DNA of 64,000 nt from Erythrocercus mccallii (lineage: Eukaryota > Chordata > Aves > Passeriformes > Dicruridae): the NCBI GenBank assembly GCA_013397435.1, contig VZRG01002531.1, positions 32,839-96,838 on the forward strand, given 5' to 3'. Made by a program: the position numbers and the translations under genes. This document shows, one piece after another, positions 48,940 through 63,100 of the stretch; positions within the stretch are counted from its first letter, which is position 1; each line of letters begins with the position of its first letter. Under the pieces are notes generated by a model, which worked only from the letters and a program-made list of their open reading frames with translations, did no database searches and was not told where the DNA came from.

Positions 48940-51900
48940 GCGTAAGGGGCAGGTGAGAAAGGAGTAAGGAGGATTTTATTTGTCACCACTGGCAAGGGGT
49001 GTAGGTGGTGCTGGGTGTAGGGAGAGAGTCATAGGGTCCTCTCTCTCAGGAGACTACCTCGAACCCAGCTTGGATCACCTCTTCTTCCATTCCTGTGAGT
49101 TCTACCACAGGAATGGCATGGTTTGTCTAGGAAGGACAGAAACCATCTCCATTTTAGCCCAGTTTCTAGCCTGGAGGCTAGAGCCTGTCCCTCTGTGGGC
49201 TGATGTGGGTGAGGGTGCAGGGTTAAGATGCTGTGCAGAAGGACTCACCCATGTTCAGGTTTCTGAGGTCCCATGGAGCAGGACCTTCTGCTTGCACCTC
49301 AGGGACCTGTGACACAGCCAGCACCCGTCCCCTGGGCTGGGTCCTGGTGCATCCCCACTCACAAAGTGCCCCTTCAGCACTGCCCTTGGCAGGCAGACAG
49401 GGGCAGCTCCTGGGCATGGCAGACAGACCCAGAAGTGCAGCTGTGCCTGGAGCCCTGCCAGGAGTCTGTGCTGGGAGCTGGGGGAGCTGAGTCACTCCTG
49501 CCAGGCCTTACCCATCTACCTGGTACTTGTCGTGCCTAACCTGTTTGGGCGCCTAAAGCAGATGGTCTTGGCATCAGTCTCCCATGGAGATTAATTAGCT
49601 TCAAGTCCCTGATCTGGTGAACAGTTAATGATCTGTGCAAAACTGAAAATCTTCGACGGAGAGAGCTGAAAAAGCCAGCAGCCTAATGAGCACTTGGTGC
49701 CTCTGAGAGCCCAGCAGTCCTGTTCCCTCTGCAAACCACAGCAAGCACAGCTAATCTGATCCTAAATCCCTTTCATCTTAGGTGAGAGCCCTAACCACAG
49801 CCCTGTGGGCTGTCTGCCTGTCTCTCTGCTCTTTCATTTCAATGAAAGCCATAAAATAACTCTCTTTTTACTACATATGGAAATGGGAGTAATTTCTGAA
49901 ATCCCAGGAATATTTGCAAGGCAGGAAAAGCGTTTCCTGCCCAACACAGCCATAGGCCACAATCACAGCCTTCTGAGACCAAGTACAGGCTCTCTATAAT
50001 TGTACGTTGTACTCAAATGTGTTCACTTCTATGAATGTATTGTTGTTTGTTTTTTTTTTTAACTTCTAAAGGTTTATTTCAGTATGAGAGCAGCCCCAGA
50101 CCTAATGAATATACCTTTGTGTGCAGTTCTCTAACTACAGTATTTCTAGGTTAACTCGCATGGACTTAAAAGACAGATGAGATCTTGGAGGAAACTTTAA
50201 TAAAAGTAGTCTATCTGTCTCAAATAAGAGCCCAGAGTTTGCAATGTAAAATAGTTGCCTATGAAAAATGCATTCTTCATAAGTAAAACAACATAATCCT
50301 CCTGGCAAAAAGCCAGAAGTTGAATTTCTCTTCCAAAAGCTGTCACAAAGCAGACAACAACAAAAAAAAATGCCTGTCACATTTTTAATTTCATATTCTT
50401 TGTGACTGTGTGTGCAGATTAAATACAGATCAGGAAAAGAAAACTTCTAGCACAGTTCAAAGAAAGAAGTCAAAGTGGGACAAGAGCGAGAGCCCACCTC
50501 CAAAGCTTTTCCTCCGTGCTTCAGGCAGCCAAGGACTCAGACTGTGTCTATGGGCTTCGTGTGTTCCCAGCTGCAGGCAGAGGTACCATGCACAGCAGGG
50601 GAGACACCGGGCTGTGGGAACATTCATGGAGCTTTTCACTTGGCTTTATTGTCCTTTTCCTTGTTGTAGAACATTGCTGGGGATGAGCATAAAGAAGGTG
50701 GATGCTGGGGAGACTGGTGGGAAGACCAGGCTTCACCTGGATGAGCACAGGCTGCCAAAGCATCTTTCCCAGCGGGAAATCCTCAGCCTCTGCAGCACAT
50801 GGTATTGCTAGGCCAGGCCCTTCAATACCTCCTGTTTCCATCACAGACCACGGTTTTGGTGGTTGTTTCATCACCACTGCTTTTAGCAGAGGGTTGGTAA
50901 GGTTGTTTCTAATGTTTCTAAGGCTGATTGTTTCTAATACACCCCTAGCATTATACCCAAGAGGCAGAGGGGTTTTAGAGATGTATATAGTTACTCCTTG
51001 AACAGCAAGAGCCACTGTGTAGCTTTCATGGGATAGAGGAAAGGAAAATTTCTTTTTGACTCAGAATAGATTTTTATTCTGGCCAAAATTTGATGTTCTT
51101 TTTTCTTTTTGTTGTCTTCTTTGTTGAAAAGAAAAACAAAAACAAAACCAAACCAACAAAACCAGAACTGGAAAAGCTTTTCAAAGGGGCAAGTTTTGCA
51201 GTTTACATGCTCTGCATCTTCCTTTTTCACCCTGAAGGAAAAAATACAACCCTGAAACCAGCTCTCTGATGTGCAGACACTTCCTTAGGCCAAGGAATGA
51301 TGTGAACTCCCATTTCCTGCATCCTGGGGTTGTGTATTATGGGAAAAAGGCACTTGAGTGGGGGGTGGGAATGGGGCTCTCCACGCTATGGGGCTGTGAA
51401 CACCGTCCAAGTACAGCACCCTTGGGTGGGGTAAGGCTTGACAACACCTCAAGATTTCTTTGTGACTGGCTTACGTGGCTCCTTGCCTGCTGAGCTGGTT
51501 TGTTGGTCCTGTTTTGAGGAGTTTAGGGAGCCCAAGTGCCTCACTCAGGCCCTTTGTTGGAGACAGTGAGTGCCTGGGAGCCGACTGCGCACCTCGGTGC
51601 TGTGGAGCCTACGCCCTTTGTGGGTGCTACCCCAGGTGCCTGTGTCTCCTTGGAAAGGTGCATGTAGGCTCCAAAAGTGCCTAATGCTACTTGGCTCTTC
51701 ACCAGAAGTACTGGCAATTTCAGCTCCCACCGCATATGACCAGGCACACAAGATGTAGAGAATGGAGAACTCGATACAAAACCTTTTCATCCTGCTGGCA
51801 TCCTCAGCCAAAGGCAAAATTCAGCTAATTTTGCCCTTGCTTGCAGGTACAGTGAAGGGTACATGAAGGATCTATTGCAGCTGCTTAGTTGTGAATAACT

Positions 51901-52893
51901 CTTGAAAAAAAGATGGTGATGTTAATTTCCAGCACCTTCTGTTTCCTGCATGTGTTCCTCATCTGCAATTTAATGTTCTCTCTTAGCCATTGCAAATCTA
52001 TTGAATTCATTGGGTTATAATAGTGCTATTAATCCTGATTAGTATTTTCCTTTGTTTTATCAGAGTGTGCTGTACAATACTTTAGGAAGTGAGAGTGGAT
52101 AAATTAATAAAGACTGTAAATAAACAAGGGCATTGCAAAGTCAGGATGATGGGTCATCAGTGGCAGAGAAATGTTTGCACAGCTGGACAGTGACCCTTGT
52201 GAGGAACAGCACAGCAAACCAGCTTCTCATCAGCCAGAAAGGGTGTAGCAAAGATGTATGACATTAAGGGGTCACCAAGGTATTGTAAAACCAGGGCCAG
52301 AGAGGGAGGAAGCCCTTAGAGATAAGTATGGTGACGTGCAGGCTGTTACTCTGCTGCTCAGGAGATCACTCTGTGGAGACAGGAACACTTGTCTTTCAGG
52401 AAACATCCTTTCTGTTATGCATAAATGCAGTTGCACAGGTTTAGGATGGTCTGGTGTTTAGGACATGAATGTAAACTAGGATGACTGCAGTATTAAAAAA
52501 ACAACAAAAAAAATATTTTTTGGTAAAGCAAAACTACAGCAGTGTGCCAAAATCGAAGTGTGTGTTATTTTGCATCAGGCTGACAGCTTAGACCTGAACC
52601 ATAATGCCTCCAGACACCAATCCTGCATTTCAGAAAGGCTGCTCTATAACAAGTGACACACCATCTCATTTACTCTCTGCCCAGAAGCACTTTGGTCCTT
52701 GGCAATGACAACTCTATCAAAAGGGTAGTAAGAAATCCTTAGATTGACTATATTTAGTATTTCCTAAAATCAAAGTAATGCATTGATTCACTTCCTTTTG
52801 TTTTGAGATATAATTACATGTGCTAAATTATGCTCAGGAAAGTGATTAATAGAAATTTGCCCTCCAGAGAAAAACATAGGAAAGATTGAAAGG
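48940..52893. other. Non-coding stretch, nothing recognised
   Basis: The section 49000-49540 is C/G-richer with overlapping frames on both strands but few CpG, so it is not a CpG island. The 49540-49720 part looks like possible conserved non-coding sequence. Frames at 50410-50811 (plus) and 50548-51015 (minus) overlap each other, which argues against either. An A/C-rich low-complexity block is at 51128-51163. Confidence 0.45.
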
Positions 52894-52929
52894 CTTTCTT
52901 TCTTTCTTGCTTGCTTTCTTGCTTTCTTC
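52894..52929. repeat. Imperfect (CTTT)n microsatellite
   Basis: ctttctttctttcttgcttg followed by ctttcttgctttctt: a C-T-T-T repeat interrupted by G. Confidence 0.85.
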
Positions 52930-52980
52930 TGTAAAACAATGTTCTTTTAAATTAAAGAGGGTGATATTAAATTGCAGTAC

Positions 52981-53055
52981 TGGAGACATTAAGACATTAA
53001 ATAAAATATTAGATATTTTTAATGTCCATTAAATAATGGAGACATTAAATTAAAA
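52981..53055. repeat. A/T-rich cluster of 'gacattaa' repeats
   Basis: tggagacattaa is present at 52981 and about 53037, gacattaaat also at 52993 and 53041, and the inverted form aatgtccatt lies between them (53021). Small-scale duplication and inversion in A/T-rich DNA; no function can be assigned. Confidence 0.45.
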
Positions 53056-55330
53056 ATCTATTTTAAAGGGAAGCTGAAACTGATGATGAGAAAAGTTGGT
53101 GTGAAAAAAAAATACAGAAGAGGTTAGTGGAACCACACTTCAGCCTGACTTGTTTGAGAGCTTTGAGCCCTTTCCCCTGAGATTAACTTGTGTCACCATG
53201 GGGAAGAGGGCCTTAGAGGTGAGGGAAAACCTTATGATAACAAATTAAATTTCAAAAGAAAGTTTGAGATACATGAGTGTTTGTTTGGATGTTAATTGCA
53301 AAGCAAGATTAGTGCTATTAAAGTATTAGCAACCTAGAAAATTCTGATAATAATGCTGTTCAGACAATCCTGAGGTGACTGAATTTTTTTTGTAGCTGTT
53401 GAGCCAGTGCAACTAGCATGGTCTTGTTTCTCTTGCAGTAAGTGTCAAAATGGATTTTAATCCTATGTTAAAGTTAAATTTTAATAAAGGAAGAGAGAAT
53501 TATCAAAATGGCAGTCTCTTGCCTGATTTGTTCATCCACTGTGGTAGGGATTTAGTTTATCCGTCCTGTGAATCAAGTGACTGTCTGCTCAAATGTGTAA
53601 TATATGAAATCTGGTGTGCCTCTGAAGAACAAGAATCATCTTGCTCAAATCCAGGGTTCAGGTTCCAACCATAAAGATTGAAACCAAATTTTTTCACAAG
53701 GTGAAAGCATTGATTTCCAGCAGGGCTTTGTTGAAACCTGGTTCAATGCACAAGTGTGAGGGTTGTGTTTCTTTGAAGATCTCAGTTCTCAACAGAGAAT
53801 ACTACACAGATTTCTCATGTGCATTTGGATCTTCTGCTATGAACAATTCCTTCTGAGCTTCAGATACCACACATTTTACTTGCACTTTGTCTGAATCTGT
53901 AGAGGCACTCTGGAGAGTTTGAAAACATACTTTTTCTAATAGAGTAATAATTCTCTGTGGTAATATTGCTCCAAGTTTTCTGTTTTGGAAAGTCCTCTCA
54001 CCACTCTTAGCTCAAAAGGTACTCATTCCTGCCTCAGTGAGGATTCTGGAAATACTGTGTATGGGAGTGTTATTTACATCTCTGAGCAGGGAGTGCTTTG
54101 AGTGTTAGTGCTACAGAAAAAAAAAATCCCTGCAGAGTAAATTGAGTCATAAGATTTGGCAAGGCGGATGTGTAAAATGAAAGATTAGCATTTGAGAAGA
54201 TATATTTCTTCCTACAGTATATGCCTGGAAGTCTAAGGAGTAGTATGTACTTGAAAATCAAGATTGAAAGAGTGGTAATATTTTTCAGTAGCAATCATCA
54301 CTATATAATCACTATGAAACAAATTTATTACAGGCCTATTTTTCAGTTTTCACAATTTCATTCAACCAGAAGATAACGTTTCAACATCAGTCTTATACAA
54401 GAGAACAATATGTGGATGTGAGAAAAAATACACCTGAAAATCATATCTAACATGAAACACTAAGTATTTCTATTGCCAAATCAATAGAACTGTAATTATG
54501 TTTTTTTTCTTCCTTTGGCAATATATATCTTGTAAGAAGATCTGCTGTTTCATATTTTATGGTGTGAAGTATAAAGATCACTCCTCGTCTTCTAACGAAT
54601 CTTCAAGAAAATCAGTGGAATTAAGTTAATTATATGCATATGAACAAATTAGTGCCATTCTTGTGTTCAGAAAAAGCTTATCTCCATGGAAGAATTTCCC
54701 AAAGCATATAGTGCTGAATAAGCTGTTTATATTCCTTAGCACACTTTGAACTCAGACTAACATTTTTGGACTGAAATTCACTTTAATTTTGGAGCACAGT
54801 TTGCTCAGAAGAAGGTATTCTGGGATGCTAATTGTGAAATTGTTTATTTAGCCTGGAGACAGGCCAAAGATTTCTCTGTAATATTTTCATAATGTTAAAA
54901 ACTAAAGAGAGAATGAATGTTATTTATTTCTGTCAAGGTGTGGTTTATACAGCCAAAAAGGGCTCCTTTTTGAAAGGAAAGTCATGCCGCAACATATCTA
55001 GTATAATTATTGGAGTTTTGAAAGCATGCCTCTTTAGGAGAGATTTTGAGAACTCAGCTGATGTATTACATAAAGGAGACAGTTAAGGAGTAGTTTTGTC
55101 ACAGTTTACTTAGAGAAAGTATCTGGCAATAGATTTCTTTTTTACCAGATAATGGACAAGGCATTAACAAGAACCAAGTAGCTGAAATTTGAAGTTAGGC
55201 ATACTCAGACAGTAAGCCCAGCAAATCTTTTTAACAGTTATTAAAACTGTTATGCCTTGGAAGATTTCACCAAGGCATGATAGATTTATTATTACTTACA
55301 TTTAAGTAAGGCATTAATAACACTGAAATG
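53056..55330. other. Non-coding stretch, nothing recognised
   Basis: A/T-rich with frames below 75 codons and no repeat recognised. An A run lies at 54118-54126 and a T run at 54501-54509. Confidence 0.45.
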
Positions 55331-55432
55331 AGCTGTGGAACTGCTTGCCAAAGGATATGAAGGATGCTAAAGCTTTCCATGGATCTCACATGCATTTGGA
55401 CAAATTCATGGACTATAAAGTAATTGAGAACA
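55331..55432 (+). mobile_element. Possible old CR1 fragment
   Basis: agctgtggaactgcttgcca, aaggatatgaaggatgctaa and ttggacaaattcatggacta follow, with changes, the CR1 3' untranslated phrases '...tggaactccctgccacaggatgt... gttagacaaattcatggagg'. No octamer tail and no clear ends. It is the only transposon trace I find between 37 and 64 kb. Confidence 0.5.
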
Positions 55433-58400
55433 GTCAAACTCCCAGAAAGATTCCAGCTCTGACTCAGGAAATCCCTGAACCAAAGAGACTGTTGGCCATG
55501 AGGGCAAGAAATACATGGCCTGATTTTGCATTCAGCTGGCTGTACTCCATCCCCTTTCCTTCCCTAAACAGGGAAGCCTTGTCCATAATCATCAGCTGGG
55601 AATGTTCTTTGGCCTGACTGTCTCCCAGACGTAGCCTCAGCATTATTTGGAAGGACTGGTCAGGGCCAAAACTCGCTGCTAAAAGTCAAGTGGTGTGAGT
55701 GATTTGGGGCAGCATTGGAGCTGGGATCCCAGTTCTCACCACCTCACTGGTCCTGGTACAGCCAAGGACACCATGGCTGCTTCTAGTGGGGTTTGTGAAG
55801 GACAGCTGGGAAAAGCACCTGGGAAAAGCCTGGAAACTTAAATTCACTTCAGAGAGTCTGCAATTCTTCTGGAAATCCAATAAGCCTTTGCAGGCTGGGT
55901 GAGATTCCAACCACGACTTTGGTTCAGCCAGAGGCTGGCCATGGGAAGCCTGGGCAAGATTTCCGTGGCTTTTGTACCACTGGCAGCCAGGAAAATGTCC
56001 TCAGGCATCCCTTGTCTCCTTAAAAGCCCCTGGCTATAGGGACTTAACATGTTATTGCTGCTGCTGTGATGGTTTTGAAGGGGCTGCTTTGGCTGGGTAA
56101 AAAAAAAGGAAAAAAGCTGCTTTCATGAGGACCCCATATAACCCAAAGCCACTCAGCATAGAAAGAACTGTGTAGTGTAGGTATTGTGATTTTTCACATA
56201 TAATGAAAAAAATGGCCTAAACAGCATGTAGACAATCACACAAGGAAGGAGTTTGAAAACTTGGTTACCAGGTACCTTGTTTTTTATAAGCCCCATGCTA
56301 TTATACACTTTTAAGGGTTTAGGTCCTTTTGTGTTATGTGAAGTATGCGCTTCAGGGATGGATAAAGAGAAAAAACTGAAAAGAAAGCATTGACAGTTAA
56401 AAAAGAGCATTGTAAAATTTTTCTCTTTGATAAATTTTGGGCTAAGAAATCATGATGAAAGGACAAGGATGCATGATTACCTCACTGTTGGAGAAAGATC
56501 TAAAGAAGTTATCAGTCTGCTTTGAAATGACAGTTGTAATACTCTGTTGCAGTTTAGGGGTCTCCCCAAACAGCATTTTCCAACAAATTAATGCAGGAAA
56601 AAAGGGCTCCTTAAATGTAATCCTTTAAACAGAGAGTCTTTTGTTTTATGTCTGTGCAAAAAGACTTCAAACAAGCTGTTTCAAAGAGAAATCTTTTCTA
56701 ATGCTTTGATGAAATCATTGTTATCAGGTATTCTAGATTATCTGAATACCTCTTTGGATTAAATATTACTTAAGTGATATCCTTTATTATTTAAATTTAT
56801 AGGATTTCCATTTTTGCACATGGTTTTACACATCATAGAAGTTTCCAGTTGTGGAAGGAATAAAACAGTCAATGAATTTTTTTATTATTATTATATTGCA
56901 CACCAGCAGTCATGATAGCTCAAACCTTATCTCATTTTGCTTTGAAATTCCCCAACTTTATTTTTAGGTCATGGATATTATGTTGCCAATTTTGTTTCAA
57001 CTTCACTGATAAGACTGCATGATCCAGTGTGTAATAATTAGTCCTGTGAACACATATCAGCATCGTTTCTCATCTTGGTATTAGTAGGAGAACAAGGAGA
57101 AATGGTGTGGAAATAAGAATATCTGTTGGCATTGACACTGGCTGCTAGGAATCAGATTCTTTCAGAGGAATTAATTTAAAATGCCATTTCCAGCAGTTCA
57201 CAGAAAGATATAAGTCCTTTTTCAATATTTTCTGTATCACAGACTGATAAAATTCAGTACAATTAAAAGTCTCAATTAGAAACCATCCACTTTCAGAAAT
57301 AAAGACAGCAGCCTGCCCTTTATTCCAAATCTTTACCACTTTCATCACGACACATTACAAGGCTTACTGTAATCTTTTAAGAAGAGCCACCAACTGTTCA
57401 AGGTTCTCATGGGAACTACTGAAGACTAATAATGACTAATCTAATTTCTCTGACAGCTGACTTTGATCATTTTGAAAAATATTGTCATCAAATATGCCCA
57501 ACAGTCACATGTTTAGTTAAAAGGATGTTTTCCTGTAGACCTGTCATAGGTGACATTCAAAAGATTGAGCGCAAGTAATTCTGCTTCACTGACAATATGC
57601 ATTCAAACAACATTTTCTTTCACAAAGAGTAAAAAAGTATTTATAAACTATGCAGCCAGTCATTTGCCCATGGCTTATGTGCATCATAAGGCATGTGATG
57701 ATATCCTGTGATGCAGGCAGAACATGCCAGTGGATCCTGTTATCAAATTGTAATTTAGCCATGATGTTCTGTTCACTTCCACTGGCATAATCACTTTTTT
57801 TGACAAAGCCTTACCTGGAGTCATGAGAATTTTCTGTATTTGTCTGGAGCTTCCAGACCAATTTGGAGTTAAGTGACCTATTTGGAGTTACAAGGTAAAA
57901 GATCTATCTGCGCTGCCACATGTCCAGAAACCTTCTTGTTGGCCATGGTGTGTGCACAACTCTGCTGCTTTTGGAAAGCAGTGCCCTTTACTGTGCCACC
58001 ACAGCCCTGTTGCAGTGGGCCTGAGCCATAGGTCCCATTCCCACTGTGCTGGACGGATTTACTGCACACCTGGGCATTGGATGTACACTGCAGGTACAGT
58101 AAACTTGTAATTCTGGGGAGCAGTGGACTTGCATGGTGTGCCTGTAGCTGTTTGATGTGTAGAGTCATCATGAAATGTGTTCAGGGCAGCTGGAAGGAGC
58201 AGGTTGGCATTCCTACCACGGTTGTTGCAGACTTCCTGGACATGTGAACATATATTTTATCTTGAGAAATCTCAGATGTGAATGTGTCAACCCACACTTA
58301 GAGGATGGCAGAAAGAATCACAAACTTATTTGTTGCTGCACAACAGGAGCCAAGTCATGTGTGAATAGAAAAAGAATTGTTTCTCTATATTCCATAGAGG

Positions 58401-60074
58401 ACCTGAATAAAAATGGTACAAACACCCTGTAGGACTCTGGGATTCAGTTTTACAATTATAAAAATTCAGAAAATCCTTAGTTGGGATCCTAATTCTGTGG
58501 TTCACCAGCCCCCAAAATTCATCACACAGCAACAGAAGTCCCTTTCCACCCACCTTCTGTCTTGGCATTCACTGAGAGCAAATTTATGTTACTGCATTTC
58601 CTAGTAGCATTTCATGGTCTTTATGTAAACTTTCTTAGTTATGGCTGCACAAATAAATAAACTGAGGAGACAGGCTGGCAAATGGAGTACAATTTTTCCT
58701 CTGAGAACTTCACCTGCAGCCTTAAAATCATGCCAGCACCTGCCTGTTTTGGTGAAGCTCTCTGTAATAACCAAAACGTGTTGCTCAGGCTCTTCAGGTC
58801 CTGGAGTAAAATCAGTGTAGGTAGGTAGTCTGGGAAGACTCAGTGCTGTCTTTCAAGTCCTTATGACTTTTACCTTTCAGATATGATTTGAAATGTTCTG
58901 GATATCTCCTGGACACTGGAAAGCATAAAGGCATCATTTTTTCCCACCTGTTTTCTGATACATTACCTACTCTGTCACTTCCAGACACAGACTGAATTTA
59001 TGCCATTATGATTCATGCCTGCAAGTTCCAATAGAATATTTAGTGATGATTAATATATTCAAGTGATGATGTATATGTCCAGGGGATGATTAAAAAAAAA
59101 TACATTTTTCCCTATCTTTCAGGAAGAGAAGTAGGCATGGAACAGAACAGATATTATCTAGAAGCCAGCTCATATAGAGCTGTATGAGACCCTCTTTGAG
59201 CAGAATCCATAAATGCAGAAAGGGAGAGTCAGGTTTTTCTGTGAGTGATCCTGGCTTAGCTAAGGGAGGGAATTATGTCAGGGAAGACAAGCATTTATGT
59301 TTATTCCTGCAACAAAATAAATGTCTGTTCTGTTCTGTTCTGAAGAAGGGTGTCTCAGCATTGCATTAAGCAGCCTGTGCTTTTGTGTTGTGCTTAGGTA
59401 AAATAATCAATTGTGTGGTGATAAGCTTGGAACACACCTTTTATTTCCCACCATTTATTAGATGTGGTGACAGTTAAGGTGTAATCTAGAAAGATCCCTT
59501 GGGGAGCTGCCCAGAAGGTCCTTGCAGGCTACCCTAGGAGCTGGTGGGCTGTTGTGGGTACACAGATGGTTTGTTCATCATTCTCCATCTGTTTATCCAT
59601 CCTTCTCCTGCCCTTTGGGAGAATAGAGTTGTCTGAGGCTTACAAGCCATGTCTAAAAGCCTTGCTTAAGATATGCTACAGAGATGTAAAAAACTCTTAC
59701 TGTTGAATCATCCTGAAACAATCAAGATTCTAAATTGTTTGTTTGTCTGCACCAAAGATGAGAGGGTCACTGCTTTTGAATGGGGAGGGAGGGTATGCTT
59801 GGTAGATCCCATGTCCAGCATGTGTTTCCCTCAAATTCCAGTAGTCACTAAAATCTGACTTGGTGTCAAGTCTTAGGAAAAATTCTTATTTTCACATGCT
59901 CAGCAGTGACTCACTTGAACTTTTTAATTTGCACTCCAAATGGTGTATCTGCACAGAGCATGATCCAGTGCAGGGAGATTCAGGACCATCCTGGCAATGG
60001 CAGTGCACTGAGACCACGGGGCTTGGCCTCACCTGGTCCCTGAATCCTGCTGAGCCCAGGCAGCAGGGATGTTG
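55433..60074. other. Transposon-free non-coding stretch
   Basis: No exon, repeat family or RNA gene recognised. A short pentamer run (ttctg) is at 59324-59342 and a TTA run at 56881-56892. The block 57430-57860 is of even complexity with several TAAT/ATTA-type motifs and could be a conserved non-coding element. Confidence 0.45.
59324..59342. repeat. (TCTGT)n short pentamer repeat
   Basis: tctgttctgttctgttctg: almost four perfect units. Confidence 0.85.
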
Positions 60075-60103
60075 CTGCCTGAACTGCCTGAACTGCCTGA
60101 ACT
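60075..60103. repeat. 9-bp tandem repeat, 3.2 copies
   Basis: ctgcctgaa repeated three times perfectly and then ct. In the plus frame it reads Cys-Leu-Asn repeats; it lies in no recognisable gene. Confidence 0.9.
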
Positions 60104-63100
60104 CTTTCAGAGAAAGAGAAATGGAGGGAGATGAATGGGGTGGTGAGACATGAGGGATAGAAAGGGTGAAAAATAAGGGAAAACTGGAAATGCGTAGCAG
60201 AGAGTCTGGAAATGGGGAACTGAGAATGGCTGAGCAATGAGTTTAGTGGGAAGGAGAGAAATAGGAATAGAGCTGGCAGGATGGGGATCCTGGGACTTCA
60301 GAGAGTGGACAAATTATGTGGCAGGCCTGGAACTGGGACATTTTGACGGGAAAGGACAGAACAGCTCAAGCATGGAATGGGTGTGAAGGAGAGGATGTAA
60401 GAATTTATTCACCAAACGTGGCTGAAGTGCCTCCTCCTTCAGGCTGCTCTTAGATGGGAGTGGCAGCCTGAACCACTGCAAGTGACTCAGATAGTGCCAG
60501 TGGTGGGGGAACTACCCTGGCACAGGGTTCATCTTCTTTTTAAAAAAATGAATAGGAGAATCTCCTCCTGGAATTTAAATGTGTAGATGTCTTTGGTTAA
60601 AAGACTGCTCCTGAGGTTACAGAGTTAGTCACTCAAAAGCCAGGGCTGGCTGTGCATTTTTGGTTCGCTTTATTTGGAGACGGACATGTGAGTAGATCAA
60701 AAGTGTCACCATGTTTGGGCAGTCCTAACTCTGATATTTCCCTGCCTCTGTGTTTTTGCTTTTCCTGAGAAAACTCTCCATAAACTTTTACAAATAAAGA
60801 CTTGAATTTTGTTTCCTGTTTTTCCCCCATGACTTTAGATACAAGAAAAAAAAGAAGATATTTTTTAATACAAGGCATGTACTTTCAGAACAAATAGAGC
60901 AGGAATTGTTAATGTAACACTGAGGACAATACTATTATTGCTTAACTTTAATTCTTAGAACTGTATCAAAATAAATAGGCAGTGTTAATTCTGCTGTTCC
61001 CTATTCAGTGTACTTGACTGCTGCCTTTACAAAATATTTTTAGCATGGTTTTGTGTAGGTGACTGCGTGTGTGTAAGAGAAAGACGTAATCTCTTTTCAT
61101 TAGCCCACTCATCCATACTCTGGGATGAAAACCCGGCGTGTTTGTCTGTGTACAAGTATGTCTGTCTGCATAAATTAGAGTTTGCATCTGAATCAAGTGA
61201 TGTATTCCTGCAGCAGACAGAGTTGCCTTTCTGCCCCAGGGCTGTTGAGCCTATTCCTTATTCTGAACTGTGCAGCCAAGAGGCAGCAGTGGTGCTTTTA
61301 CCCATTTTACACCATGAAACATATTTGTTAACATCCCTGAACAAAACTATGGAGCCAAAGATATGGAGCCAATGCCAGGTTCAGCTACCTGGAATCTGTC
61401 CATTGACCATCTGATTAGACCCAGCCATAAACAGTCCAAAAAGAGATCATGTAGATGTTTATTTTGTTTTCCATTGGACCACTTCATGTGTTGCATTTAG
61501 CCATGTTTTCTTAGCATCACATTCACCCTCCAGTTGGCAGCTACCTTTATTTAACTTTTACCTGCCAACTTTGCAATCATCCTGTCTTTGTGTTGGCCTG
61601 TGTTGGTAGGCTGAAACAAGACTGGGGGCACTGGTGCTTGCTTTTCCTCTTGTTTCCCGCCCTTTCCCTCTTTTCCAGTCATCTGTGGTCTGAGCTGCCT
61701 GTGTGAGCTGAGCTTTGCTTTGGAGCTGCAGCTTTTCACAGATGTTGCAGAGCATCCTCTAGTGAACAGGGTAGAACAAGAGAGAGTTAAGGATGAAAAA
61801 TACCTATTTCTAGGGCTTGAAATCAGAGAAAAAGCCCTCAAGGAGTCAGGTTGGAGGGGTGTGTTTTCAGCATATGGTTTCTGGCAGCTCTGCAGCCTCA
61901 GGACAGGTGAGAGAGAAAAAGTCAGTGTCAGAGCTCAGCTCTCTGGGGATGCCTCTTTGGAGATGCTCCAGACATCAGTCCTCCCTTGCTGTCCTTAAAG
62001 GTGTGGGGGCAGCAGGGTCAGGCAGCCACAGCTCTAAGCCCTCATCTCCAACTCAGGCCTCCAAACTGGTAGAGGTGCAGCTTGGTTTGGGCAAGGATGG
62101 GTTGAGCAAAGGAAGTTGGAGACTCCTGTTAAAAGGGGTTTTCCTTTTTTTTGCTCCCCATCTGTAAAAATGGTCCCAGACAGACATCATCAACATGTTT
62201 ACCTGGGGTTTGGCCATGCCTTTTCCAGCACCCCAGATTTTCAGGTGAGCTCCCATCCCAATGCTCAGCAGCCTGTCTCAGGGACAATCCTGGGAGCTGC
62301 CTTTAGGGTCGTTGAACAGTACACTTCTCCCCAGAAGTAAATGCACCCAAAGCACTTCTTTGCACTTCTGCTTCCCTGTCCTTTTCACTGGGAAGGCGGT
62401 GAATTACTTTAGGTTTGGAAAAGTGAAGTTTTAAACTTCCTTGGCTGCAGCTGTTTCTGCAAACTGTGTCAGTCAAGCTTCATAGCATTAGACTTCTTGG
62501 CCCAGTATCACCCTTTATAAAATATATTTTTTCTTGATAGGTCAAGCACCAGCAATTCCCTTAGTTCCATAAAGAACATGAAAGAATGGATTTTTGATGC
62601 CCCAAGGGAACTTGCAGTGTGCAGTGTTTTAAGGGAAAGGCCCTCACTTCATGCAGTGTTTTGGATTATTGTTCTTGAATATCCTGTTTCACATTATTTA
62701 TTGCTGCAGATTTTTTTTATTGTCTCTTTCCCAGGCAATAAAACACATTGCTGTAACACAGACACTAATCAAAAGAAGAAGGATCACTTCACTTTAGGCA
62801 CGTTTTGGCTCTGCTGATGGACTTCATGGTGGCCTCTGGCTCTGCCAGCATGGGGCAAACAGGGAGCCCAGAGCGGCAGCCAGTGGGGAGCACAGCTCTG
62901 GCCCCATGCACCATGGCTTGTTCCTGGGTTTGGTTAGCCTATCATCAACCCCAAGGCAGAGAAAGGTACACTTGCTTTCTGAGCAAGATTTCAAGGTAGG
63001 CATGTGTGAATTTAACTGTAGATAAGAGACACGGTGGGGTCTGGCTTTCTGGTGCAGTTGTATTGACTTCAAGGCACTTGTCCTGATCATCGCCTGTGCA

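Noticed and set aside
49000..49540. CpG island or promoter
   Set aside because: C and G are frequent but CpG dinucleotides are sparse.
50410..51015. Overlapping plus (133 codons) and minus (155 codons) frames as coding
   Set aside because: They occupy the same DNA on opposite strands, and neither peptide has family features.
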